DNA of 64,000 bases from Rhodovastum sp963714255 (GTDB lineage: Bacteria > Pseudomonadota > Alphaproteobacteria > Acetobacterales > Acetobacteraceae), in the NCBI GenBank assembly GCA_963714255.1, contig CAVQNU010000024.1, positions 62,001 through 126,000 of the forward strand, given 5' to 3'. This document shows, in pieces, positions 51,075-60,009 of this stretch. Under the pieces are notes generated by a model. The model made no database searches, had not been told where the DNA came from, and saw nothing but the letters and a program-made list of their open reading frames with translations. How positions within the stretch are numbered: the stretch's first letter is position 1; each line of letters begins with the position of its first letter. Position numbers and translations under genes: made by a program.

Positions 51075-52850
51075 CTACCCCCGGATCTCCGCCGCAATCT
51101 CACGAAACAACCGCGCCGGCAGGCTCCCCCCCGTCACCCCGTTCATCGGCTTGTTCTCGTCATTGCCAAGCCATACCCCCACGATCATCCCGCCGGTCCA
51201 GCCGATAAACCAGGCATCGTGGTAATCCTGCGTGGTGCCGGTCTTGCCCGCCACCGTCCGCCCCGGCAGCGCCGCCGCCCGCCCGCTGCCATGCGACACC
51301 ACCGCCACCATCATCCGCGCCATCATCGCCGCGAGGTCCGGGTCCAGCACATGGCGCACCGGTGGGCGGGGCAACGCCACGCCGTGCCCGTCGGCGGTCA
51401 TCGCCTCGAGGCCGGTCGGGCTCACCCGGTTGCCGCCATTGAAGAACGCGGCATAGCCGCTCGCCAGCTCCAGCAGCCCCACCTCGGCGGTGCCGAGCGC
51501 CAGCGAGTCGTTGGCCGGCAGCGCGTCGGAGATGCCCAGCCGGTGCGCGAGCTCGGCCACCACCGTCGGGCCGCCGCTGCGCAGCAGCAGGCGGACGGAG
51601 ACGGTGTTGATCAACTCGGCCAGCGCCTCCTCCATCGTGATCTCGCCGCGAAACCGCCCGTCGAAATTCGAGGGCGACCAGGTGCCGAGCCGGATCGGCG
51701 CATCCAGCACCGCATCGTCCGGCCGCATCCCGTGCTCCAGGGCGGCGGCCCAGACGAAGGGCTTGAACGCCGAGCCGGGCTGCCGCCGCGACAGCACGGC
51801 GCGGTTGTACGAACTGGTGTGGTAGTCGCGCCCGCCCGCCATGGCACGCACCGCGCCGGTCTGCGCCTCCAGCACCACCACCGCGCCCTCGCCCGCCGAG
51901 ACCGCGGCACCGGGTCCGTCCAGCAGGGCGGCGAGGCGCGCCTCCACCACCGTCTGCAGCCGGGAGTCTAGCGTCGTCCGCAACACCGCGTCAGCGCCGG
52001 GCGCAAGCTGGGACTGCGCCTGCTCGGCCGCCCAGTCGGCGAAATAGCCGGCCGCCGAGGGCTTGGGCGCGAAGACGATCTGCGCCCCAGCGGCCTGCGC
52101 CTGCTCGGGCTTCAGCACGCCGGTGTCGACCATGGCCGCCAGCACCTCGCGGGCGCGGGCGGCGGCGGCGGCGGGGTCGGCATGCGGGTTAAAGCGCGAG
52201 GGCGCCCGCGGCAGCCCGGCCAGCACCGCCGCCTGCCACAACGTCACGCGCCGGGCCGAAACGCCGAAATACATCCGCGCCGCCGCGTCCACCCCCCAGG
52301 CGCCGGAGCCCAGGTAGACGCGGTTGAGCCAGATCTCCAGAATCTCCTTCTTGGTGAAGGTCCGCTCCAGCCACAGCGTCAGCAGCACCTCCTGCACCTT
52401 GCGGCGCAGCGTGCGGGCATTGGTGAGGAACAGGTTCTTGGCCACCTGCTGGGTGATGGTGGAGCCGCCCTGCACCAGCCGGCCGGACGACAGGTTCACC
52501 CAGATCGCGCGGGCGATGCCGGTCACGTCCAACCCGTGATGGGAATAAAACCGGCGGTCCTCGACCGCCACCGCGGCGGCCGGCAGAAACGGCGGCAGGT
52601 CGGACAGCCGCAGCGGATCGCCCACCACGTCGCCGAAACTGGCATAGGGATGTCCGGCGCGGTCCTGCAGCGTCAGGCTCGGCCGCCTCGCCGCGTCGAG
52701 CGCCGCCTCGGGCCGCGGCAGGTCGGCGGTGAACCACAGCAGCGCCAGCCCGAGCGCGATGGCGCCCCAGACGGTCAGCAGAAACGTCCACTTGATCAGC
52801 CGCCAGCGGCGGCGGCGCGGCGGATGCGGGATGGGCGGGGCGTAATACAT
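51075..52850 (-). CDS. Penicillin-binding protein 1A-type (transglycosylase/transpeptidase)
   Basis: 591 residues. A cytoplasmic Pro/Arg-rich start, one membrane anchor (about 18-42: LIKWTFLLTVWGAIALGLAL), then GT51 with AVEDRRFYSHHGLDVTG, GGSTITQQVAKNLFL, LTLWLERTFTKKEILEIWLN and YFGVSARRVTLWQAA. The penicillin-binding domain shows SxxK in PGSAFKPFVW, SxN in NTVSVRL (here S-V-R, so the usual Asn is replaced), and KTGT in VAGKTGTTQDYHDAWFIG. It synthesises and cross-links peptidoglycan in the periplasm. Shorter than classical PBP1A, as in many alphaproteobacterial monoderm-like forms. Divergent from the GST gene. Confidence 0.93.
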   Translation of the reverse strand: MYYAPPIPHPPRRRRWRLIKWTFLLTVWGAIALGLALLWFTADLPRPEAALDAARRPSLTLQDRAGHPYASFGDVVGDPLRLSDLPPFLPAAAVAVEDRRFYSHHGLDVTGIARAIWVNLSSGRLVQGGSTITQQVAKNLFLTNARTLRRKVQEVLLTLWLERTFTKKEILEIWLNRVYLGSGAWGVDAAARMYFGVSARRVTLWQAAVLAGLPRAPSRFNPHADPAAAAARAREVLAAMVDTGVLKPEQAQAAGAQIVFAPKPSAAGYFADWAAEQAQSQLAPGADAVLRTTLDSRLQTVVEARLAALLDGPGAAVSAGEGAVVVLEAQTGAVRAMAGGRDYHTSSYNRAVLSRRQPGSAFKPFVWAAALEHGMRPDDAVLDAPIRLGTWSPSNFDGRFRGEITMEEALAELINTVSVRLLLRSGGPTVVAELAHRLGISDALPANDSLALGTAEVGLLELASGYAAFFNGGNRVSPTGLEAMTADGHGVALPRPPVRHVLDPDLAAMMARMMVAVVSHGSGRAAALPGRTVAGKTGTTQDYHDAWFIGWTGGMIVGVWLGNDENKPMNGVTGGSLPARLFREIAAEIRG

Positions 52851-53030
52851 GCCCGTCCCCTAAGCCAAGTCCGGCCCGGTTGGAACGGCCCGGCAATTTT
52901 CTGCGGGCGGTTTCGGGGGCGGCGCCCGGGCCGGCACGGCGTTTTGCGCCCGGCTTGTGCGCTTTGCCGGTTCCGCAGCCCGGCAGGGGCATGCCACCAT
53001 GGCCGCGTCTGACGTGCAGGGAGGGATAAC

Positions 53031-53687
53031 ATGACCGAGGGTCGGCTGGTGATCGGCACGCGCCGGTATTCGTCATGGTCGCTGCGCGGCTGGCTGCCGG
53101 TGCGGCTGGCCGGGCTGGATGTCGAGGAGGTGGTGATCCCGCTGGAGGGCAACGGCGCCACCCCGGCGGTGCGGGCGGTCAGCCCGTCCGGCCTGGTTCC
53201 GTTCCTCGAGCATCGCGGCGCCAGCATGTGGGAAAGCATCGCCATCGCCGAATACTGCGCCGAGTTCGCCCCCGCGCTCTGGCCGGAAGGCCCGGCCGCG
53301 CGAGCGTGGGCGCGCAGCATCGCCGCCGAGATGCACGCCGGGTTCCGCGACCTGCGCCAGGCCATGCCGATGAACCTGTTCCGCGCCGGCGAGGGCGACG
53401 GCCGCACGCCGGGGGCGCTGGCCGACATCGCCCGCATCGATGCGATCTGGCAGGCCGCACTGGCGGAGTCCGGCGGGCCGTTCCTGTTCGGCGCCCGGTT
53501 CGGCAATGCCGATGTGATGTATGCGCCGGTGGTGATCCGGTTCCTCACCTACCGGCCCGACATTTCGGCGACCGCACGCGCCTATTGCGGTGCGGTGCGG
53601 GGCCATCCCCTGGTCAGCGAATGGTACGATCTGGCCGCACAGGAGCCGGCTTCGTGGCGACTGGCGAAATACGAGGCCCCGGCTTGA
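53031..53687 (+). CDS. Glutathione S-transferase family protein
   Basis: 218 residues. The N-terminal thioredoxin-like domain starts LVIGTRRYSSWSLRGWLPVR and contains SGLVPFLEHRGASMWESIAI (cis-Pro and Glu-Ser glutathione contact). The helical C-terminal domain has FGNADVMYAPVVIRFLTY. The catalytic residue is probably Ser in YSSWS. It belongs to the small YfcF/zeta-like GSTs common in alphaproteobacteria; substrate unknown. AGGGAGGG lies before the ATG. Confidence 0.92.
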   Translation: MTEGRLVIGTRRYSSWSLRGWLPVRLAGLDVEEVVIPLEGNGATPAVRAVSPSGLVPFLEHRGASMWESIAIAEYCAEFAPALWPEGPAARAWARSIAAEMHAGFRDLRQAMPMNLFRAGEGDGRTPGALADIARIDAIWQAALAESGGPFLFGARFGNADVMYAPVVIRFLTYRPDISATARAYCGAVRGHPLVSEWYDLAAQEPASWRLAKYEAPA

Positions 53688-53774
53688 CGAATCGGGCGGC
53701 ATGGCAGCGCCAGCTGCGGAAAACCCGCCGCCGACGCGCGCGGAGCGTTGACGCCGGCGGCGCCCCGCCGCAAC

Positions 53775-53805
53775 AAGGGGCGGAGGAAACCATCCGCCGC
53801 CCCTT
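53775..53805. other. Stem-loop between gst and glgP
   Basis: AAGGGGCGG (53775-53783) pairs with CCGCCCCTT (53797-53805) around a 13-base loop, 61 bases ahead of glgP. No T-run follows, so it is at best a weak terminator; it could also be part of a leader that affects the glycogen operon. Confidence 0.35.
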
Positions 53806-53865
53806 CCAGGCGCCGCCTGTCCCTGAGCCCCAGTTTTCCCTGATTAACGGATCGGACCGCGCCGC

Positions 53866-56367
53866 ATGAACGACCATCCGGACATCGCCGCCGCCCCGCC
53901 GGCAGCGCCCGACACCGTGGCGGCGCTGCGCGCCACCATCCTGCAGAAACTGGCCTACCAGGTGGGCAAGCGGCAGATCGAGGCGAACGAGCACGACTGG
54001 TTCATGGCCACCGCCCTGGCGGTGCGCGACCACGTGGTGGACGGCTGGATGGCCGGCATCGAGCAGGCCTACCGGCTGCAGGAGCGGCGGGTGTACTACC
54101 TGTCGCTGGAATTCCTGATCGGCCGCCTGCTGTTCGACAGCCTGGACAGCCTGGGCCTGACCGAACCTGTGCGCGCGGCGCTGGCGGGGCTGGATATCGA
54201 CCTCAACCGGCTGCGCCAGCTGGAGCCGGATGCCGCCCTGGGCAATGGCGGGCTCGGCCGGCTGGCGGCGTGCTACATGGAAAGCATGGCCTCGCTGGGC
54301 ATTCCCGCGCATGGCTACGGCATCCGCTACGACCACGGCCTGTTCCGCCAGGTCATCGTCAATGGCTGGCAGCACGAATACCCGGAGGAATGGCTGTCGG
54401 CCGGCAATCCGTGGGAATTCCACCGCCCCGAGGTGAAGTACGACATCGGCTTCGGCGGCACGGTGGAAGCGGCGCCGCTGGCGGGCCGTCCGGTGGCGGA
54501 CGATCCGGTCGCCGCGCATCTGGTGCGCCATATCTGGCACCCGGCCGAGAAGGTCGAGGCGGTCGCCTACGATACCCCGGTGGTGGGCTGGCGCGGCAAG
54601 CGGGTGAACACGCTGCGGCTGTGGTCGGCCCGCCCGGCCGACCCGCTGCGCCTCGATGCGTTCAACCTCGGCGATCATGCCGGCGCGCTGAGCGATCAGA
54701 TCCGCGCCGAGGCGATCTCGAAAGTGCTCTACCCGAGCGACGAGACGCCGGCCGGCCTGGAGCTGCGGCTGCGCCAGGAGTATTTTTTCACCTCCGCCTC
54801 GCTGCAGGATCTGGTGCGCCGCCATGTCAAGGCCGGGCGGGACATCCGCACCCTGGCGGACAAGGTGGCCATCCAGCTGAACGACACGCATCCGGCCGTT
54901 GGCGTCGCCGAGCTGATGCGCATCCTGGTCGACCTGCACGACGTGGCCTGGGAGGAAGCCTGGGCGATCACCCAGGCGACGTTCTGCTACACCAACCACA
55001 CGCTGCTGCCCGAGGCGCTGGAAAGCTGGCCGGTCGGGCTGATGGAGCGGCTGCTGCCGCGGCCGATGCAGATCATCTACCTGATCAACGCCCTGCATCT
55101 CGACCGCGTCCGCCAGCTTCGTCCGGGCGATGACGGGCTGCTTTCGCGCGTGTCGCTGATCGAGGAACATCACGGCCGGCGCGTGCGCATGGGCCATCTG
55201 GCCTTCATCGGCTCACACAAGGTGAACGGCGTGTCGGCGCTGCACACCGAGCTGCTGCGCGACACCGTGTTCAACGACCTGAACGCCCTGCTGCCCGGGC
55301 GCATCGTCAACAAAACCAACGGCATCACCTTCCGCCGCTGGCTGCACCAGGCCAATCCCGGACTGACCGGGCTGCTGGTGCGCGGCGTCGGGCCGGAGGT
55401 GCTCGACCACGCGGAGGCGCTGCACGGGGTCGAGAAGCTGGCCGAGGATGCCGCCTTCCGCCAGGACCTGGCTTCGGTGCGGCGGACCAACAAGCAGGCG
55501 CTGGCGCGGCTGATCCGCGACCGGCTGGAACTGCGGATCGACCCTGACGCAATCTTCGATGTGCACATCAAGCGCATTCACGAATACAAGCGCCAGTTGC
55601 TCAACCTGCTCGATACGATCGCGCTGTACAACTCGATCCGCGCCGAGCCGATGCGCGACTGGGCGCCGCGGGTGAAGATCTTCGCCGGCAAGGCGGCGGC
55701 GAGCTACCACCGCGCCAAGCTCATCATCAAGCTGGCGCACGACGTGGCGCGGGTGGTCAACAGCGATCCCACGGTGCGCGACCGGCTCAAGGTGGTGTTC
55801 ATTCCGAATTACGGGGTTAGTCTGGCCGAGGCGATCATTCCGGCCGCCGACCTGTCCGAGCAGATCTCCACCGCCGGCATGGAGGCATCGGGCACCGGCA
55901 ACATGAAACTGGCGCTGAACGGGGCGCTGACCATCGCCACGCTGGACGGCGCCAATGTCGAAATCCGCGACCGTGTCGGCGCCGACAACATTTTCATCTT
56001 CGGCCTGACCACCGAGGAGGTCGAGGCGCGCCGCCGCGAGGACCCGTCCGGCAATTCGGCGATCGCCGCCTCGCCGCGGCTGGCCGAGGTGCTGGCGCAG
56101 CTCGAATCCGGCCTGTTCTCGCCCGACGACCGCGACCGCTATCGCGACCTGGTAGGCGGGCTGCGGCTGCACGATCATTTCATGGTCTGTGCGGACTTCG
56201 AATCGTACTGCCGCACCCAGGCCTCGGTCCGCGCGCTGTGGCGCGATCGCGATGCGTGGTGGCGGGCGGCGGCGCTGAACATCGCCCGCGTCGGCTGGTT
56301 TTCGTCCGACCGGGCGATCCGCGAATACGCCGACGATATCTGGCGGGTTCCGGTCGCGTCGCCTTGA
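53866..56367 (+). CDS. glgP: Glycogen/alpha-glucan phosphorylase
   Basis: 833 residues, typical bacterial GT35 length. N-terminal KLAYQVGKRQIEANEHDWFM; active-site region EPDAALGNGGLGRLAACYME; QLNDTHPAVGVAELMRIL; YTNHTLLPEALE; IKRIHEYKRQLLN; the pyridoxal-phosphate segment MEASGTGNMKLALNGA with the Schiff-base Lys; and LDGANVEIRDRVG. It releases glucose-1-phosphate from glycogen. First gene of the glycogen operon; its promoter should lie in 53688-53865. Confidence 0.96.
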   Translation: MNDHPDIAAAPPAAPDTVAALRATILQKLAYQVGKRQIEANEHDWFMATALAVRDHVVDGWMAGIEQAYRLQERRVYYLSLEFLIGRLLFDSLDSLGLTEPVRAALAGLDIDLNRLRQLEPDAALGNGGLGRLAACYMESMASLGIPAHGYGIRYDHGLFRQVIVNGWQHEYPEEWLSAGNPWEFHRPEVKYDIGFGGTVEAAPLAGRPVADDPVAAHLVRHIWHPAEKVEAVAYDTPVVGWRGKRVNTLRLWSARPADPLRLDAFNLGDHAGALSDQIRAEAISKVLYPSDETPAGLELRLRQEYFFTSASLQDLVRRHVKAGRDIRTLADKVAIQLNDTHPAVGVAELMRILVDLHDVAWEEAWAITQATFCYTNHTLLPEALESWPVGLMERLLPRPMQIIYLINALHLDRVRQLRPGDDGLLSRVSLIEEHHGRRVRMGHLAFIGSHKVNGVSALHTELLRDTVFNDLNALLPGRIVNKTNGITFRRWLHQANPGLTGLLVRGVGPEVLDHAEALHGVEKLAEDAAFRQDLASVRRTNKQALARLIRDRLELRIDPDAIFDVHIKRIHEYKRQLLNLLDTIALYNSIRAEPMRDWAPRVKIFAGKAAASYHRAKLIIKLAHDVARVVNSDPTVRDRLKVVFIPNYGVSLAEAIIPAADLSEQISTAGMEASGTGNMKLALNGALTIATLDGANVEIRDRVGADNIFIFGLTTEEVEARRREDPSGNSAIAASPRLAEVLAQLESGLFSPDDRDRYRDLVGGLRLHDHFMVCADFESYCRTQASVRALWRDRDAWWRAAALNIARVGWFSSDRAIREYADDIWRVPVASP

Positions 56368-56372
56368 CCGGC

Positions 56373-58553
56373 ATGAAATCCTGGCGCGCTTCGGACGGGG
56401 ACGTGGCCGCGCTGCTGCAGGCGCGGCACGGCAACCCGTTCGCGCTGCTCGGGCCGCACCCGATTGGCGCGCGCACCATCCTGCGCGCCTTGCTGCCGGG
56501 CGCAGAACGGGCCGAGCTGCTGACGCCGGACGGGGCCGTGAAGCTGCCCCGCCGCGACCCGGCCGGGTTCTTCGAGGCCAAGCTGGACGGCGATCCGCCG
56601 GCCGCGGGCTATGTGCTGCGCGCCGCCAACGCGCATGCCAGCTGGGAAGAAATCGACCCCTACGCCTTCGCCCCGGTGCTCGGCGCGCTCGATGACCATT
56701 TGCTGGTCGAGGGCACGCATCGGCGCCTGTATCAGCGGCTCGGCGCGCATCCGCTGCGCCACCAGGGCGTGGACGGGGTGCATTTCGCCGTCTGGGCGCC
56801 GAACGCGCAGGCGGTGTCGGTGGTCGGCGACTTCAATTTCTGGGACGCGCGCCGCCACCCGATGCGCAAGCGCGTCGACAGCGGGCTGTGGGAGATTTTC
56901 CTCCCCGGAATTGGCGAGGGCGCGGCCTACAAATACCGCATCCGCGGCCCCGACGGGCATGATGTGCCGCTGAAGGCCGACCCGTACGGGTTCGCGGCCG
57001 AGTTGCGTCCGGCGACGGCCTCGGTGGTGGCGCGCACCGACGGGTTCACCTGGACCGATGCCGGCTGGCTGCAGAGCCGCGCCGCCCTGGACCCGCGGCG
57101 GGCGCCGATTTCGGCCTATGAGGTGCATCTCGGCTCGTGGCGGCGCCGCCCGGACGGCGCGTTCCTCGACTGGGACGCGCTTGCCGACACGCTGGTGCCT
57201 TATGCCGCCGGGCTCGGTTTCACCCATCTGGAACTGCTACCCATCACCGAGCATCCGCTGGACGCCTCCTGGGGCTACCAGCCGGTCGGGCTGTTCGCGC
57301 CCACCGCCCGCTTCGGCCCGCCCGCCGGCTTCGCCCGCTTCATGGACCGCGCGCATGCGGCCGGGCTGGGGGTGATCCTGGACTGGGTGCCGGCGCATTT
57401 CCCCACCGACGCGCACGGGCTCGGCCGCTTCGACGGCACGGCGCTGTATGAATGCGCCGACCCCAGGCGCGGCATGCACCGGGAATGGGGCACCGCCATT
57501 TACGATTACGGCAGGCGCGAAGTCAGCGCCTATTTGATCGGCAGCGCGCTGTACTGGTTGGAGCGTTTCCATGTCGATGCGCTGCGCGTGGATGCGGTGG
57601 CGTCCATGCTCTACCTCGACTATTCGCGCCAGCCCGGCGAGTGGCTGCCCAATCCGGACGGGTCGAACGACAATCGCGACGCGGTGGGGTTCCTGCAGCG
57701 CATGAACGAAGCCCTGTATACCGAGCATAAGGGCACGTTCACGGTGGCTGAGGAATCCACGTCCTGGGCTGGGGTGACCCTGCCGCCCGGCGCCGGCGGC
57801 CTCGGCTTCGGGCTGAAGTGGAACATGGGCTGGATGCACGACACGCTGGAATACATGGCGTATGAGCCGGTGCACCGCCCCTGGCATCACGACCGCGTGA
57901 CTTTCGGCCTGCTGTATGCGCATGCCGAGAACTTCGTGCTGCCGCTGTCGCATGACGAGGTGGTGCACGGAAAGCGGTCCATCCTCGGCCGGATGCCGGG
58001 CGACGAATGGCAGCGTTTCGCCAATCTGCGCGCCTATTACGGGCTGATGTGGGGCTATCCGGGCAAGAAACTGCTGTTCATGGGGCAGGAGTTCGGCCAG
58101 TCGCGGGAGTGGGATTTCAACGGCGAGCTGGACTGGTATTTGCTTCAATACAGTCTGCACCAGGGCGTGCAGGCGCTGATCGGCGACCTCAACCGGCTGT
58201 ACCGGCGCCTGCCGGCGCTGCACGCGCGCGACTGCGAGCCGGAGGGGTTCCGTTGGCTGGTGGTGGACGATGCCAGCCAATCGGTGTTCGCCTGGCTGCG
58301 GCTGGCGCCGGATGCCAGCCCGGTGGTGTGCATCGTCAACTTCACGCCGGTGCCGCGCGCGGACTACCGCATTGGCCTGCCGTTGGCCGGGCGCTGGGTG
58401 GAGGTGCTGAATACCGACGCCACCGCCTATGGCGGGTCGGGGCTGGGGAATCTGGGCACGGTCACGGCGGAGGAGGTGGCTGCGCATGGGCAGCCGGCTT
58501 CGGCTGCTTTTCTTCTGCCGCCGCTTGCTGCCGTGTGGTTGGTGCCAGAATGA
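56373..58553 (+). CDS. glgB: 1,4-alpha-glucan branching enzyme
   Basis: 726 residues from the ATG at 56373, five bases after the glgP stop. CBM48 domains (about 20-220) include FAVWAPNAQAVSVVGDFNFW. The GH13 catalytic domain has ELLPITEHPLDASWGYQPVG, the nucleophile Asp in VDALRVDAVASMLYLDY, the acid Glu in TFTVAEESTSWAGV, and LPLSHDEVVHGKRS. A C-terminal beta domain ends LAAVWLVPE. It introduces alpha-1,6 branches into glycogen. A composite repeat starts directly after its stop. Confidence 0.96.
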   Translation: MKSWRASDGDVAALLQARHGNPFALLGPHPIGARTILRALLPGAERAELLTPDGAVKLPRRDPAGFFEAKLDGDPPAAGYVLRAANAHASWEEIDPYAFAPVLGALDDHLLVEGTHRRLYQRLGAHPLRHQGVDGVHFAVWAPNAQAVSVVGDFNFWDARRHPMRKRVDSGLWEIFLPGIGEGAAYKYRIRGPDGHDVPLKADPYGFAAELRPATASVVARTDGFTWTDAGWLQSRAALDPRRAPISAYEVHLGSWRRRPDGAFLDWDALADTLVPYAAGLGFTHLELLPITEHPLDASWGYQPVGLFAPTARFGPPAGFARFMDRAHAAGLGVILDWVPAHFPTDAHGLGRFDGTALYECADPRRGMHREWGTAIYDYGRREVSAYLIGSALYWLERFHVDALRVDAVASMLYLDYSRQPGEWLPNPDGSNDNRDAVGFLQRMNEALYTEHKGTFTVAEESTSWAGVTLPPGAGGLGFGLKWNMGWMHDTLEYMAYEPVHRPWHHDRVTFGLLYAHAENFVLPLSHDEVVHGKRSILGRMPGDEWQRFANLRAYYGLMWGYPGKKLLFMGQEFGQSREWDFNGELDWYLLQYSLHQGVQALIGDLNRLYRRLPALHARDCEPEGFRWLVVDDASQSVFAWLRLAPDASPVVCIVNFTPVPRADYRIGLPLAGRWVEVLNTDATAYGGSGLGNLGTVTAEEVAAHGQPASAAFLLPPLAAVWLVPE

Positions 58554-58700
58554 GGAAGGAAGGAAGGCCAGGGCTCTGCCCTGGACCCGCCAAGGGCCGG
58601 GAGGCCCTTGGAACCCATAACTTAAGGGGTCCAGGGGCCTTAGGCCCCTGGTGGGGTGCAGGGGCAAAGCCCCTGCCGGGGTCCGGGGCTGCGCCCCGGC
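58554..58700. repeat. Composite palindromic repeat variant, four hairpins head to tail
   Basis: An A-type half (GGAAGGCCAGGGCTCTGC, then CCAAGGGCCGGGAGGCCCTTGG and AACCCATAACTTAAG) is followed by GGGGTCCAGGGGCCTTAGGCCCCTGG, CAGGGGCAAAGCCCCTG and CCGGGGCTGCGCCCCGG. No central long stem. It lies between glgB and glgC inside the operon and could modulate expression of the downstream genes. Confidence 0.85.
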
Positions 58701-58731
58701 ATCTGTCACCGTCAGCCAGAGGCGGACCATC

Positions 58732-60009
58732 ATGAACGAAAGCGGCCGCAGGATCTCCTCAAGCGCCCCGCTCGCACGCTCGGCCATGGCCTATGTGCTG
58801 GCGGGCGGGCGCGGCAGCCGGCTGCAGGAACTCACCGACAAGCGCGCCAAGCCGGCGGTGTATTTCGGCGGCAAGTCGCGCATCATCGATTTTGCCCTGT
58901 CGAATGCCCTGAACTCGGGCATCCGCAGGATCGGCGTCGCCACCCAGTACAAGGCGCACAGCCTGATCCGCCACATGCAGCGCGGCTGGAACTTCTTCCG
59001 CCCCGAGCGCAACGAGAGTTTCGACATCCTGCCGGCCAGCCAGCGCATGGGCGACGAGGCCTGGTATGCCGGCACGGCGGATGCGGTCTGGCAGAACCTC
59101 GACATCATCGAGCCGTACAACACCGAATACATCGTCGTTCTGGCCGGCGATCACGTCTATAAAATGGACTACGAAAAGATGCTGCAACAGCATGTCGAGC
59201 AGAAAGCCGACGTGACGGTGGGCTGCATCGAAGTGCCGCGCGCGCTGGCCAGCGGCTTCGGCGTGATGCACGTGGACGCCACCGGCCGGATCACCGATTT
59301 CATGGAAAAACCGGCCGATCCGCCGCCCATGCCCGGCAATCCGGCGCTGTCGCTCGCCAGCATGGGCATTTACGTGTTCGGCACGAAATTCCTTATTGAA
59401 CAACTGCGGCGCGACGCCGACGACAAGGAATCCAGCCGCGACTTCGGCAAGGATATCATTCCCTACGTGGTGCACCACGGCCGCGCGTTTGCGCATCCGT
59501 TCTCGCGCTCCTGCGTGCGCTCGGGCATGGAATCCGAGGCGTACTGGCGCGATGTCGGCACCGTGGATGCCTATTGGGAGGCCAATATCGACCTGACGGC
59601 GGTGGTGCCGGCGCTCGACCTGTACGACCGCGACTGGCCTATCTGGACCTATGGCGAGATCACTCCTCCGGCGAAATTCGTGCACGATCTGGACGGGAGG
59701 CGCGGCAGCGCGGTGTCGTCGCTGGTGTCGGGCGGCTGCATCATTTCGGGTGCAAGCCTGAACCGCACCCTGCTGTTCACCGGCGTGCACGTGCATTCGC
59801 ACACGCAGGTGGAGAACTCGGTGATCCTGCCGGAGGTTGATATCGCCCGGCATGTCCGGCTGCGCAACGTGGTGGTGGATCATGGCGTGCGCATTCCCAC
59901 CGGGCTGGTGGTGGGCGAGGACTCGGTGGAGGACGGGCGGCGGTTCCGGCGCACCGACAAGGGCATTTGCCTGATCACCCAGTCGATGATCGACGGCCTG
60001 CGCTTGTGA
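58732..60009 (+). CDS. glgC: Glucose-1-phosphate adenylyltransferase
   Basis: 425 residues from the ATG at 58732, with AGAGGCGG upstream. Nucleotidyltransferase domain: AYVLAGGRGSRLQELTDKRA, KPAVYFGGKSRIIDFALSNA, GTADAVWQNLDIIE, VVLAGDHVYKMDYEKML, ITDFMEKPADPP and YWRDVGTVDAYWEANIDL. A C-terminal left-handed beta-helix follows (about 300-425). It makes ADP-glucose for glycogen synthesis and is the regulated step of the pathway. The stop overlaps the GTG of glgA. Confidence 0.97.
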   Translation: MNESGRRISSSAPLARSAMAYVLAGGRGSRLQELTDKRAKPAVYFGGKSRIIDFALSNALNSGIRRIGVATQYKAHSLIRHMQRGWNFFRPERNESFDILPASQRMGDEAWYAGTADAVWQNLDIIEPYNTEYIVVLAGDHVYKMDYEKMLQQHVEQKADVTVGCIEVPRALASGFGVMHVDATGRITDFMEKPADPPPMPGNPALSLASMGIYVFGTKFLIEQLRRDADDKESSRDFGKDIIPYVVHHGRAFAHPFSRSCVRSGMESEAYWRDVGTVDAYWEANIDLTAVVPALDLYDRDWPIWTYGEITPPAKFVHDLDGRRGSAVSSLVSGGCIISGASLNRTLLFTGVHVHSHTQVENSVILPEVDIARHVRLRNVVVDHGVRIPTGLVVGEDSVEDGRRFRRTDKGICLITQSMIDGLRL

